Assembly (NCBI RefSeq): GCF_901709675.1
Contig: NC_051100.1
Coordinates: 2,046,001 to 2,110,000 of the forward strand
From: Syngnathus acus
Taxonomy: Eukaryota > Chordata > Actinopteri > Syngnathiformes > Syngnathidae
Length of the DNA: 64,000 bases
Direction: 5' to 3'
A model generated the notes under the pieces. The model was not told the DNA's origin, made no database searches, and saw nothing but the letters and a program-made list of their open reading frames with translations. Both the position numbers and the translations under genes were made by a program. Within the stretch, counting starts at the first letter, position 1. Every line of letters starts with the position of its first letter. This document shows positions 13,453 to 26,561 of the stretch, one piece after another.

Positions 13453-13833
13453 GGGTTGCAAAAGGGTGAAATATTTCCAGTGAATTTCCACCGGAAGTTA
13501 AACTGGGGGAATTTTGAAAAATATTCCAAACTGGAAACTTTTCACAGGAATTTCTTTTCAATCCAAAGGTAATTCTTCAAGCATTAATATAAAGATTTGT
13601 TTTACCACAAGTAGACAACCTCAAATGATCTCCTTGCCCATCTGCAACTACCTTAACTCATTCACTCTGCCATTGCCGTCAACATCGATTTTAACTGAGC
13701 TGGCACTGAATGAGTTGAGAGGCATCTTTTTCCATCTTGTAAATTCCTGGGTTAGTGTCATTTCTTTAAATAATTCCCATTCGTCCCCATGGAAAATTTC
13801 CAATTTGAAAAAATTGCCACAATTTTGCAACCC
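13453..13833. mobile_element. non-autonomous DNA transposon with terminal inverted repeats
   Basis: A 381-bp block begins GGGTTGCAAAAGGGTGAAAT and ends with the inverted counterpart AATTTTGCAACCC. Both ends are flanked by TA (13451-13452 and 13834-13835). The subterminal sequence is also partly inverted: GGTGAAATATTTCC at the left and GGAAAATTTCCAATTTG at the right. No transposase is present. TA flanks suit a Tc1/mariner-like or related MITE. A hAT origin with decayed target duplications is the alternative. Confidence 0.65.
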
Positions 13834-14675
13834 TACTTCCGCTGATGATGATGATCAATCATAAACGAGTAAAAAAAAACCTGTGAGATCTTAAATACCG
13901 CCTTAACGGACACTCGCCGTGCATTCTATCCATCCGTTGTTGTGTTTTGTTCATTTGATTATTTCCGAGTCAAAAAACGCAAGCTAGCTAGCCTCCGTGT
14001 TTGCAAGAGAATGTGCAAAACGAGTGGAGCGTTACACTCGTTGGAAACAAACAGGATGTGACGTGTTTTCTGAAAGGCCGGGCGACATCTGTTGCATCAA
14101 CATGTGTTGCAATCATTTCAGGAAACACATATACCCCGTCCCCCCGAGAAGCCAGGACGTCATTTTTTTTAAGTGGTTAAATTTCATTTTTTAATTATTA
14201 TATTATTATTATTATAATTATTATCACTTTGTTTTTTATCAGTATTATCATTATTATTGTTATTTGGACTGTTGTTACTTTTGGCGACACGTTTAACTCT
14301 TTGGCTGGTGTACCGCCCAAATGTTAAGCGTTGGCTTGTTTTGCTTCCTTTGCCTTTTTTTGTTTTGCTTGTTTTCCGTCATTTGGCGTTTCATCGCGGT
14401 TCCTCCCCGCTCGAGGAATCCGGCGAAGCGACCTGTTTGTCGCTCAAGAGAAAAACGCCTGGTTTTTATTCTTCAGTCGAGTTTTATGGTACCGATTTGT
14501 ACAATTTTAAAAGTTCTTATTTTTTAGTATACATACAGATATTCCAGTATTATGACAAAAAACATGTTAAAAAAAACAAATAAAATGATTCCGCATCACA
14601 CTTATATTTTCTGAACATTGTACCGTTGCTTTACTATGTGCTTCAATCGACGAAGCGAAAAAAAACAAACTTTGA

Positions 14676-14681
14676 AATAAA
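14676..14681 (+). terminator. polyadenylation signal, possible cdh11 end
   Basis: AATAAA at 14676-14681, followed by a T-rich stretch. A second AATAAA lies at 14579-14584. These are the first convincing signals downstream of the cdh11 stop on this strand, but 1.8 kb away. Confidence 0.4.
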
Positions 14682-14699
14682 TGCTCTTTTTATAAAATG

Positions 14700-17600
14700 A
14701 TAACAAGTGCTTTCTTAGGATCTCGCTACTCGCCACTTTCAGATTGCACATTTAACGATGTGCAATGGACATGAATCGATGTTTTGTAGTCTGAACCAAT
14801 TAAAACGCAGGATAAGATCACCTGAAGGAAGCATCTTCCATTATCGCTTTTATAATTACACTGTGTATCGGATGAAGGGTTGGAGCGATCCCGGGCCTAC
14901 TGAAGCTTGATTACTTTTTAAATCATCAAGTGGCACTTGAGTAAACAGGGAAATATATGTGTATGTAGGGGGGTGCATTGAATGGATGTCCTTGGGTGGT
15001 CCGACATTGAGTTAATTAAACATCTCCGGTCTACGGCGTGTCGGAAAGTGTGCCAGCGAGAGCGCATTTGAGTGGTAGGCCTCTTATTTTTGTTTATCAA
15101 ATTTATCCGGCGTCCTTGAACGCAACACCGGGTTAATGGAGAAATGTGCTAAGTGATGAGGCCATTGAGTTCATTAGTCAAACGTGCTAACTTCAAATCA
15201 TAAACTCCATCCATCCATCCATCCATCCATCCATCCATCCATCCATCCATCCATCCATCCATCCATCCAGCCATCCAGCCATCCAGCCATCCATCCATCC
15301 ATCCAGCCATCCATCCATCCAGCCATCCATCCATCCGATTTTTGTCTCTATTGTGTTCAATACCAATTTGCAATTGATAAACAGTTAAACCACAAAAGAA
15401 AAATCATACAAACTGTGCACAAGGTCACAAAGCAAGAGTCATCCATCGTAACAATGGAGTGTGTCCGTGTGTTTACGTGCATTTGTGCGCACAGAGGGGA
15501 GGGAGGACAGTGTCGGCCCGGGTGAGAGTGAAGGTTATGTAAAAGCAATCAGAGGCCTGTTTAATCTTTCAGAAAGAGACAGTGCTCATTTGCATAATCA
15601 TCATCTCCCTTTCAGTAGCAGTGCAAGAGACTGACGCTCAAGCGTGTGTGAACGCACACGTGTGCGCGTGGAATCCTCCTCATCGTCGGAATTATCGCGG
15701 GGCCACATTGAAATGCAAGGTTCAAGTCCTGGGTGAGAGAAAACTCCTCAAGTATGGAGATCACAGCGCGGCTAGCCGGGTCTCAATTTGCTTCCGCACA
15801 AGACAAGCAAGCAGGCAGCCAGAGCCAAATCCGTGTCAAGACTTTGAAGAAGGAAAAGACGACGAGGGCGCGACCAATGTGTTTAAACAGGATGCAATTA
15901 AACGCTGGGCCTCCTCTGAGGGTGGCCGCTGTCCCGCCGATGACTTTGCACTTTGACAAGCCTGAACGGAACAAGACGACTCGGATAAAAGAAACAGCGG
16001 CGGAGGCAAAATGCATTTGGGACAAACCCTGCCGACCACTTTAATGGCAAAGTATTGAATTTGTTTTGCAGGCATGTTTATGTAAACGTGCCACAATATC
16101 CGTCGTTTTACTGACTGTCATCTTTTGCAATGTTTGCCACACGTCTGAGGGGAATATGGTGATGATCTGGATTCCCCTCCTCCTTTCATTTAGCATCAAC
16201 TGAACCCGTTGACACTTAATGCATTTTTAATGAACTGATCTTTCATTGCGAATCTACAGCTAATTTGCCCTATTATCAATCCTCCGTGGCGCGGGTATGC
16301 GTGTTGCATTTCCGTACGCGTGTGTGGAAGTTGCGCAGATGGCTCGGTCACGCCGTTGTGGTCGCAGCCGCGCTATGGCTAGCAGCAAAGCACAAGTCAT
16401 GATGCAAATGGTGTGTGAGAGTGTCTCCATAATTGATAAGACGCCGTCATTCCACCACGCTCGTGTCGGCTTCAAGTTAAAGAAAAAGTGTCATGTGGCC
16501 ACTCTTTGATCTGCCTTAGCGAAAGGTAGCGCAAAGACGCCGCCGCCGCCGCCGCCACTTAAGTGACATGTGGATCTCGTTGGCAACTCAGAGGTTTCCT
16601 CAACTTTTGAGGACACGAAACGATATATATTCACTGACAGTTTCCTCCATAGGAAATATGGAGCTATTTCGAAAGTTATTTTCCTCACAGTGGGTGGCGA
16701 CTAAAAACAGTTTAGCGTTACGGTAAGTAAATCAACTAAATCCCAAATGACTGTTCTTGATGGATCGTTCCTTCTTGTTTAAGAAGACGAATGAGAGCGC
16801 GTCTCCGGCTTTGGTTTTGATGTGACAGGTTCCAGCTAGGTGCTTAATTGAAGCCGGAGGCGTCGACGAAGACGAGTCAACACACTGCTAATTGATTTGT
16901 CAGAAGCGAGTGTGGAACCCACTCGGAACACAGCTGAAATTATCTTAAAACGAAGTTCGCTTCAAGGAAGATGTCCATTTTTTTTTTTTTTTTTTTAAAC
17001 TGTTTTAAATATCATGCGCATTTATTTATTTATTTTACCTCGAAACTGCAAATTATGACAGATTTGGAGTATTTTTAAACTGAATTAGAGTTTCAAGTCA
17101 GGGGAAGATTTATACGGTTGTATTTGTGTATGTGAAGCAATTTTTAATGGTTTCCAGGCTATCTTTCTTTCACACTAAGTGCAAAATAAAATGTTTCAAG
17201 AGTTAGCATACTTGTGTTTTTAGTCACCATTTGGTATTCTACTCACTAATCACGTTACAACAAATGCACGCACGCGCAAATTTTCACCCCCACCCCCTCC
17301 CTTTTGAGCCCGTATCCTCGGCAACAGGCCTCCTCCTCTTTCTTTTCCTCCTCGGTGACACACAGAAGTGATTTCAAACTTTTAAATGGTTTCTCTGCGA
17401 CTTGTATATCCTCTAATTGTTATTCATAGTGCTGTCAGGAGAGGAAGAAGAGCAAAGTAGGAGGAGGAGGAACGGTGGAAGAGAAGGTGGAAGGATAGTC
17501 ACACAGGCTGATGGATGGACTTGTAGCCATTGACAATATTACAAGTGTCCGCACTGTGTACTACCAATAATGCATTTTATTCATAGGCATCTTTTTGGCC

Positions 17601-17780
17601 ACTGAAGGACACCGTACAAATCCATATCGTCATAATAAACACATAAAACGTATCAATCAATCTGATCAATAAATGCTCGAGGTGTTTAAAAAGTAGTTGC
17701 TAAAGACTTTTTAGTATTTCAGCTTAGCAGATCAAAATCATGTGCTGGGTTTAAAACTAGTGAGGGAGGGGCTAATATGG
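14700..17780. other. intergenic, no gene seen
   Basis: Between the cdh11 3' region and the TAATTA-rich blocks. Contains the ATCC microsatellite (15207-15336), one perfect octamer ATTTGCAT (15588-15595), a (GCC)n run at 16539-16556, a poly-T tract at 16979-16996 and GA/purine-rich DNA at about 17440-17490. ORFs up to 124 codons (15582-15956) have no recognisable domain and no splice-supported extension. Confidence 0.5.
15207..15336. repeat. (ATCC)n microsatellite with CAGC interruptions
   Basis: About 130 bp of CCAT tetramers, pure for the first 60 bp and then broken by recurring CCAG units. It translates to Ile-His-Pro or Trp-Met-Asp repeats in shadow ORFs. Confidence 0.95.
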
Positions 17781-17793
17781 AAATTAGAAATGA

Positions 17794-17864
17794 AAGAATC
17801 ACAGATCGTATCTGCTTTGTTGGACATTAAAGAATCACAGATCTGATCTGCTTTGTTGGACATT
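17794..17864. repeat. 35-bp tandem duplication
   Basis: Two adjacent copies of a unit starting AAGAATCACAGATC and ending CTTTGTTGGACATT, at 17794-17828 and 17829-17864. They differ mainly at the GT/TG step in the middle, which suggests a recent local duplication. Confidence 0.85.
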
Positions 17865-17899
17865 TTTACTGTAGCATGTAATCCAATGCTTGTCTTACA

Positions 17900-20800
17900 T
17901 TCATCATAAGCGGACACCCGCAGCGGCTAATAAGGTAGGCGGTAGAGAGCACGCAAGTCGGCCGGCCGGGGTGCCCGGTCAGCGGCGGACACGATGGAGA
18001 GAGGCTAATTGCGTCTCAATTATTCATATCAGCGCACGGCTCTGTGGAGAATTGTCACAGCGGCGCAATATGTCTTCATCTAATTAGCAGCAGGAACAGG
18101 AACATGAAGCGGAAGAGGCACGAGAGGCAAACAGCAGGAGAGGAAAACAAAAATTAAGTAATTAAATAAATAAGGCGTAGTGTAATAAAGTTAGGCGCAA
18201 GTTGGGAAGGCGTCACGAGCTTGTGTTCGGCCCTCCGGCTTCTTGTCGAGCATTTCCTGTGTCCTCAAAGCTTCCCGTGTTTGTGTGCACGCGCGACATT
18301 TCTATGTAGGCTACGTCTCGGGTGGCTCGCACAACTTCCTTATTTTTGCTGTGCGCTTCACAAAGAGCCACAGATGTGACATTAGATTTTTTTTTTTTAA
18401 ATTCCAAATTCAGGACACAATGGGGGGATAATTGTCACACCAAACTTGGGGTATATCGTAGCCGGTTTATTTTGATAGCCTACTTTAAAATTGTAATCGT
18501 AGTTTAAAATCCAACTTTGAAACTCTAATCCAGGTTTGAAAGACTTTTTTGCAACCATAAACCAGTCTCGAAACTCTACTTTGAAACTTGTGTAATATAC
18601 TAATGGCAAATTCAGAAAGGTCATTTTTGTCCATGGAATCGTCAAGCTGAGATTGTTTGTGTTCATTTCTAATAATTTGTCCAAGTTCAATAGTTTCACA
18701 TTTTCCCAGTGTAAATAACGCATCGAAAATGCTCACCAAAAACTTTGGCCTGGCAGTCTCTTTTTATTTTCTAAGTTGACGATACGCGCCCGAGTGCACA
18801 CACACACGCAAACACACAGAAAGAGAAAGAAATGCAATCAGAAAAGGTATTTGCTTTGTGTAATGGGGGCAAAGCAGAGTCAGACTGCATTCTCTCTCCT
18901 CCTCTACATTCTTCGATTTTCTATAAACCATTTTATTTTTATTACTTTCTCCTTCGTGTCCAGACCGCTTCTCTCGTTTGTTCTTTGGCTTCTACGCGGT
19001 ATCCGACAAACAATCTCATGCTAAGCAACATTAGCCTGCGCAATCTCTTATTAAGTAAGTTTTATTATCAATCACATTTTCAATGTTTCAATGATTTGCA
19101 TGTAGTCGATAAGAAGTCCAAATACGTCAGCCGTGTAATGAATTCTTTCTATGATTGCTCCAGATGCTTACAGATGTTACACCTTTTGAAACCCGAGTGC
19201 ATGTCGGCTGCGTTTTGGTTGGCGCCGGAGATGAAAGTGCACGCAACACCTGCAGCTAGCGGGGTCACCAGGGAATACATGAAAGTAGGTCAGTCATTTT
19301 TATTTATTTATTGATTGATTTATCTGGTGTTTGCTGTTTAAAAGCCAAAGTGAAACAGAGGGTGAAAAAAAGATCCCGTGAAGCTTCTAACGGCAGGGAG
19401 AGAAAACAATTAGTGTCATTTAATTAACACCGCTACCTTAGTGTTTAAACCTCCAGGCCCTTGGGCCGCGGGAGACGGCGCTAATTAAAACGTATATCCT
19501 TCTTGGCGGCCTAATTAAAACATATAGCGGCCTTCGGTTGTCAGGAATAGCTAATTTTATCCTACATTGCTCTCTCCACTGTTGATTTGTGCTTAATGAG
19601 AACATATTAGCTCCTGATGTCTTGGCGGGCTAATTAAAAAAAAAAAAAAAAAAAGAAAAAAAGTTTAAAAAAAGTTTTCAAAAAAAGAAAAATGCACTGT
19701 AGATTTTATCTTCAAGCCTCTTCGGAATACAGCGGAAGCTATTGATGCCTTTTTTGAAAAATACGTTTTTCAATCGGTCACACCATCAATTAATAGATTA
19801 TCAATATGAACTAGTGCTAAAAAGTAGCAAAATAACAGGATAGAAATTGTTAGCTTCCTCAGCCGTTGCCACGGCAACCCCAAATTGCCACGGTGCTTGC
19901 GTGGGTGCAAATGTAACTGCATCAACAATCCACCAATACACGCTGCGTGTCACATACGATTGGATCAGGTGAAGCAGCATGTGGCTCATCGGCCATTAGC
20001 ATGCTTGTAATGTCATATATGACAAGACTATGGACACTAATCTCCAAGTGGCATCCTTAAAAAGATATAAGTGACACTGGTGGATATTGTAAATGTGTTT
20101 GCGAGTGCAGCACAGTGCAGGCGATGGCAAGAAGAAGAACAAACACCTTGAATTATTCAGTGAATTCCAACAGTCAACATCTCGGATGCTAATTCCGCAA
20201 GCAACCACCTCCCATTAATCATTTCTGTTTGTTTTTCCGGATGAGGAAATTCATATCCAGCGTATTCCCATTAAACGCCTAAGCATGTGTGATTATCTCC
20301 ACTCCTGTCCCAATTGGCTGGAGGGCCTCTCCACTCTCTGCTCACCGCTCATCAGCTAATCACGCAACGTAAATCACCCGACGCTAGGCAGCCGTGCCCT
20401 AGACGGGGGGGGGGGGGGAACCTGAATGGCACTGAAGAGATTCATTTAAACGTGTGGAATGTTAAGGTGTTTCTTTGATTCCTTTTTTTTAAGACTTGGA
20501 CACGACAGAGCAGATAAAAACAAATCGGGAAAAAAAAAAAACTTCTCAGCTGTTTATTAACCACAAATAGAAAAGAAGCCTTATCGGAGTCTCATTTGGA
20601 GGACAGAATGTATGCCTCTGTCGGATAAATACCACACTTGCCACAAAAATGTCACATTCGGTTTAAAAAATGGATCCGTTTTCGAATTAATGATCTCGGC
20701 CAGTCAGTGGACAGAGTTTACAGGCCGCACTGACTCAGCATGTTCCATTTACGCTCAACTTTTAATTCAATTACAAAGCTAATCAAAAAGGGCCCTAAAA

Positions 20801-22500
20801 AAAAAAATAAAAAAAAAAAACGTGGCATTAACGCGTTTTTCATCCGAGGCGACAACGTAGCCTTTTTGTGTAAAGGTCGAGCTGGCCGAGGGCGCTAATT
20901 AGCACGCGCTCTTCCCTAAAAACAGGCGGATGCTAACGAGAAGTCGGCAGGCAAACGTGAGCGACAGCGAGGTCTTTTTTGATACGTACGAGCTGAACGT
21001 GTTATGGCTGCAAGACATAACGTCGCTCATAATAAGTGCATGTTAATCATGTCATGAAAGCAGCACACGGGGCCATCCAGAACATGTGATCGTAGATTCA
21101 TCACGCATGTTTTATTTCCCCAAGCTGGAAATCCATCATCCACATGATTGTCATTCATCAAGCCATCGCCGAACCTTCATTTAGCTTTGTGCTGTCTTTT
21201 TAATATCTGACTCTTGTTTGCATATGTAATGCCATCTAAGCTCATTGTGTCGTTTCAGATTAATTTCGGGAGGGTCCGAGATGCTGCTTGAATTAAAAGT
21301 GAAGCAGATAAAGAGGCAGGGAAACAAAGCAAACACAGAGCGGAGAGGAGGAGGAGGAGAGTATTATCACAAAAGTGTTTAAGGCGCTTGCAGGCGCCAC
21401 CATACAAGAAGAAAAATTAAAGACGGCCAACATGGCAAGGCATCAAAAGCAGCTTGTTTTTTTTTTTTTTGTTTTTTTACACAAAGCTTGGACACACTCT
21501 GACTTTATTACAAAAATCTGATACTGAGAGAGAATAATTGCCCAGTTCCCTTTTGTTTTTGTCTTCACGGTTGATTGAAAGCAAGTCAATAGCTGCTAGC
21601 AGCACTTTAAACAAGTGAAAGCAGAGCTGAGCAAAATCAAGCAAGAAAGAATAAGATATCGCACTAATGTCAAGTAGTGTACATTCTATTTGATAGTTAT
21701 AAATGTAATGACGGGGAATTATTTCATCAATTTAGAAATGCTTATCTTGAAATGTATTAATTTACGACTTGTGTTTTTCATGATACAAAGAATATTCTGT
21801 ATAACTGCATGATGACATGATTTTGTTAATTGAATGACTTAATTATTTCAATAATTGAACTTTCCAATGTAGTGTAATGGTTATTGTTTATAATAAAATA
21901 AAATCCTTGAAATAAGTTGATTTGCCCTGGGTGAGGTTCAGAGTCTTAATCCGCTTTCACGGCATTTTCAGAGAAGACGCAAGAGAGATCAGAGTGTCAT
22001 ACATCAGGTTAAAAACAAGGTTAACGCTGAAGGAGAACATCCTTCTCCATGCGCCATTACGCGCCCAAAGCAGCCTTGCTCAAGGAAACATGGCGGCCGA
22101 TCAATTTGACACGTGTTGTGTGCGCGCGCCGTTGTGTTGACGTGCCGCCGTGTTATTGATTAACGACGCGACGGCGCTATTTTTAAACACGGCGAAATGA
22201 GAACGACGAGCTGGGGATGTGAAGAAAAAAAAAATGAATGCACGTCACCGTAAACATGGCGGCTCATGATTTAGTAATGACGGCAAATTGAATCGGAAGG
22301 ACGCGGAGAAGATTACGCTTGGAGGGGAGGAGCGTGCGTGTGTGTGCGCGAGTTCAGCCGATTTGCGCTAATGCGTTTAGAACCATTAGCCGGAAAAATC
22401 ATCCATCACCGACAACCTATGCAAAATTAACATCGGGGGGTGTGCTAGTGTTGTTTTTTGTGTGCTTTTGTGGGTGTGTGTCTCCAGAAATCATGTCTTG
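17900..22500. other. intergenic block rich in TAATTA-type sites; candidate regulatory DNA
   Basis: No gene. Complex, non-repetitive stretches with many ATTA/TAATTA cores alternate with poly-A/T tracts (19630-19660, 20800-20820, 21459-21478). Dense examples are 17990-18085 (CTAATTGCG, CAATTATTC, CTAATTAGC), 19410-19640 and 20880-20920 (GGGCGCTAATTAGCACGCGC). Such AT-core, non-coding islands in a gene desert resemble conserved enhancers, but no comparison could be made. The ORF at 18832-19314 (160 codons) has no recognisable domain. Confidence 0.35.
19479..19640. repeat. three copies of a GGCG...CTAATTAAAA module
   Basis: CTAATTAAAA occurs at 19481-19490, 19511-19520 and 19630-19639. Each time it is preceded by GGCG, GGCGGC or GGCGGG. 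The second and third copies share TCTTGGCGG immediately before, and the first two share a C(A/G)TATA tail. TAATTA is the core site of Antp, paired and LIM-class homeodomains. Confidence 0.6.
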
Positions 22501-25500
22501 AAACCCTACCTCTTAGTTTGAAACCCTAATTCAAATCCCTACTCTGACACCCTTAAAATCTTAGTTTGAAACCATACTTGAACTTTAACCCTAACTGGCC
22601 GTTTTAATACGCCATCCTATCCCCATCCGTTAAACAAAATGAGGTTATTTTCTCCAGACTTGGTGTCTTTTCCACATGGTTGGAAACAAAGCCTTACTCA
22701 ACAACATCATCACTTGTCACTTTGTGTTTGCTTGTTGTGTTGGTCTGCGGTGGCAACTGGTTGGGGAGAAAAAGAAAATATTAGCTCCTAGCAGCCTTGT
22801 AACTTGCTAAGACAGCCATGAAAAGAGCAGCCACAGGAGACAAAAAAGAATGTTTTGACTCCACTCAAATGCTAATGTGGCCTCACAGCACATATGTCTG
22901 AGTGCCTGTGTGTGTGTGTTATGTGCGTTTTTTGCTGGCCCGTGATTGTAATTAGGGTTGCAAGATGTCCCCCTTTTCTTGTCAGGGTTAAAATGATTTG
23001 TCCATTGGCAAATGTGCTCATTTGCTGGCGTTGGAAGGCGTCCATCTGTGGATAATTAGACGCCTCACATTCCCATCACGAGGAAAATCCTTGTGTAATA
23101 GGACACAAGAAGAGACGCTAAGAGAGATGACTCACTTTGCCTGGGTGTGTAAATTGTGTGAGTTTAATCTACCCTCTCTTCATGGTTTAACCTCATCGAT
23201 TGGCTCATAGTTGGGGCAAATGGATTATTTGTGATGTTTCATGTTGAAAACAAAACAAAGTCAACATTTATGACATCATTACAAGATGTGAACGTGTGAG
23301 CGCATCAAAGGGTAAAAGCTGGATGAGCAAAAGAGAACAACATTAGTGAAGAAGTCTTTTTAATGATTTGAAATTCAAACCGGGGGAGGGCTTGAAATGT
23401 TCCATTAAAAACCTATCCCTGGCTTGAAACATTTATTTCGAACCTTAATTTGACCAGCTAACCCAGAATTGAAAATGTCACGGTTTGAAATGCTACTTTA
23501 AAACCCTAAACGAGGTTCAAAAGCCTAATTTGACACGAACCAAGGTTTGCAACGGCAAATTGAAACCGTGATTTGAAACGGTGCCTCGTTCCGAGTATTT
23601 TTCGAACGAAAAAACATCGCCCCCCTGTGGAGACATTTATCCAACTGTTGACCTTGCGCATGTGCGCCATCCCACTGATAAGACTCATCTTTATTCAGAT
23701 AAGCTCTCAAGCGCCACCAGGTGATTTCTCGCCACTCCAACCGGAATTGCGGCACCAGAAAAAACACGTCGCTGAAAAAGAGCCCTCATTACACCAACCT
23801 TGCGACAGAAAGAAAGAAAAAGAAGAGAAAGAAAAAAGGGGGCCAAATGACTTCGTTTGACTTCCTGTGTGAGTGAAGAGCTCTCGACTGGAGTGTGCGT
23901 ACGTGCCTCGGCATGCTAATCTACTCACGATACATTTTGTTATCTGCAGCACAAACACGGCTCCATCCATTACTTTGGATTATTTTACATTTGCGTCATG
24001 TCTAATGGAGGCGCTTCATCATGTGCAAAGTTAGAAGAAAGACATTCCGCAAAGATGTCCCCCATCGTTAAAGGAGCCGAACGTGGTTATTGAATCAACT
24101 TGAACCCTGATGTACTTTTACGGTTAAATTGGATTCACTTGACATGAGACGGACATAAAAATACAGACAACCGAAATTTGGTTTTCGTTGCTAAATCCGT
24201 TCTAGAAAGTCTGACTGAAACTTTATAGTACAGAATCCAAAGCTACATTTCGCATAGGAAATAAGGTAAATCCAATGAATCTGTTCCAGACACCCACAAA
24301 TATTCTCCCCCAAAAATCTTCACATACCTACATTATGAAATATGCTTGCTGACTATTGAACTTTTTAAACAACTTAAGAAACTGGCATACACGCTAAAAT
24401 ACTTATTACAACTGATATATTATTTTTACCCCAGCACAAATGGTTTAAAACATTTTTCAAAATGCTGTCCCTCTTTCTCTAAAACGTTAAGGGTTATGAA
24501 CACATCTTGAAAAGCTCTCTACTTCATTAATTTAGTCGCGACAATCATTAAGTGGATATTCTTGGAACATACCAATTGTCTATGGAAAATGAAAAATGAA
24601 AGGTTAATGAAACGTGTCATTGTAGAGTAATATTAAAAAAAATGGCTGCCCTCTTAACCCTCATTTTAGCGTCCATGTAATTCAATAAATTAAACGCCTC
24701 CACACATCACAGTCGAGGTAGTGGAGGAATAGTAAGTTCCAAACTAGTAAACTTAGCCTCCACCATTAAAATAAAGACCGCATTCCGTCTGTATTTTTGC
24801 TCATCACTGTATTGACTCAATTTGGCACCTGAAAGATGAAGAAGGACAAACTAAATGGTCACCACCCACCGATTTCTTGGCTGCCACTACCCCCTCGACC
24901 TCTTCCGCCTCTCCAGATAATAAGGCTCCACACTGGGCTCATTACTTCCTCAAAGGAGGTCGGCGTGCAAACGCTCAGTTTGCCTTTGATTCCTGCTGGC
25001 GCAACAAGAGGAAGGAAAATAGGACCTTTTATTCTCCGTTTGCTGCCCGTCTCGTCAATATTATTATTGGAACTGACAGCCAAAAACGTACAGAACGAGT
25101 AGAAGACAAAATACACAAATTTCAGACGACAGGCACAAAAATTGTATTGAAGAAAACAATATGCTAACTTTACAAGAAGCCAAAGGACAGCTCTGAATCG
25201 CCACTTGTTTGCGATGACGCAATGGAAACAAACACAACAAGCCACAGTCCAAAAACATTGGGACGAGCGAGTGGAGCGCTGAGTGGTGTGAAGGGCAAGA
25301 GAGTCATGAAATGTCTGCGACGGGAAATCAAGACGTATGAGGTCCGGCCGGATAAATGAAGAAAATGTAGAAAGAGGAAGAGGACAAATTTTAGCTGAGC
25401 AGAATGCTTTCCTATTGAGCAGATGGACATCGAAACAGTGGTGGGAAGTAAAATCCAAATTTGTGATGACTGGACTTTTTTAATTTCAGATGACTTTAGA

Positions 25501-26560
25501 ACAAGTTCTTCAAATTTCAGGGTGAAAGTTAGGCAATCGTTACGGCCGTCGTATGTCAAGAATGGTGAACGGCGAGTCAAACAGTATCCGAGATGAGCAT
25601 TTCCGTCACGTCTTTTAAAACTATACTGGGGGACGTCGTTAGAGGGGCCGGCCCGTTCCATCCCGAGCTATTATTGCACATGGGCGAGATTGATGGCACG
25701 GGGAGAGCTTCCGTCTTTTTCGTGGCATCTCTGCCTGCCTGCCTGCCTGCCTGCCGCTTCCAAATTACAGCTGAGGTAAAGCAAAGGCAATGGGGTCAGC
25801 GTGTAATCTGCTCCCGCGTAATCACGCTCATGAATAATAGAATGACGGCAGCGGCGGCCGTCGGGTAATCATAATGCAAACGCGCTGATAGCTACTTGGA
25901 TGGTGATCAATTACAAGCAGCAGACACAACAAACGTTATTTTCCAAAGGTAAGTCACACATATGCAAGTCTTAACCTTTCTCAAAAAGTTACTGTGGCAC
26001 AAAACTATTGAGTTCCTTGAATTACAGTGATGTTTATTTGTACTCAAAAACATCCCTAAAACCTGCCAATCATGCTTTTGAAAGCTTATCCTTGTCAAAA
26101 TGGCCACTGAAGGCCATCATCGGAGCATTACTCTATTTTTGGCGGTTATAAAAAGCTAATCATCAAGTGTAACAATCAGCAAAGTGCTTGAGGAGAAACA
26201 CATCAAGTGTGACTGTAGAGCCTGCCTGCGCATGATGGAGCCTGTGAGGAAAAGTTCTCAAGGACGGCCTGAGCGCCAACAAGCCAAGCCTCCCTCCCAC
26301 TCTCGATTGCTCTCAGAGAGAAAGAATTGCTGCAATAACCCAGAGCGCCATTAAGCAGAGGAAAAAAACAAGTAAAACACAACTAAACGGCTCCCCGGGG
26401 TGCCCTTTCTGCTCTTGATTTGTACAAAGCTGATGCATCAAAGCCCAATCATACGGACGGAGCAACAAGTCGGAGAAAAGCAAATCAGTCACTGTGACGC
26501 AAACAAAAAGTGTCCGCCATGACAAGAGAGTTCATTAAGAACTGATGCTACATCACGTAG
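22500..26560. other. intergenic, no gene seen
   Basis: Contains two clusters of TTTGAAACCCTAA-like repeats (22495-22600 and 23370-23590), a CCTG tetranucleotide run at 25731-25755 and several A-rich tracts. The longest ORF here is 24859-25458 on the minus strand (199 codons). It is rich in Phe, Cys and Ser, has no recognisable domain, and is overlapped by other open frames, so I treat it as chance. Confidence 0.45.
25731..25755. repeat. (CTGC)n microsatellite
   Basis: Six consecutive CTGC units in intergenic DNA. Confidence 0.9.
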
Positions 26561-26561
26561 A

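Larger units (their letters stand above)
12823..14700 (+). other. cdh11 3' region, possible 3' UTR
   Basis: No further coding exon after the TAA at 12820-12822. The region is A/T-rich, carries a transposon-like insertion (13453-13833) and ends in AATAAA signals at 14579-14584 and 14676-14681. If either is the true poly(A) site, the 3' UTR is about 1.8 kb and includes the transposon. ORFs of 65-116 codons here (13092-13864, 14257-14583) overlap low-complexity or transposon sequence and are not genes. Confidence 0.45.

Noticed and set aside
18832-19314. 160-codon plus-strand ORF
   Set aside because: No recognisable motif. It begins next to a CA microsatellite and runs into AT-rich DNA.
24859-25458. 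199-codon minus-strand ORF in the desert
   Set aside because: Phe/Cys/Ser-rich, no domain, several overlapping open frames in both directions, and no splice or promoter support.
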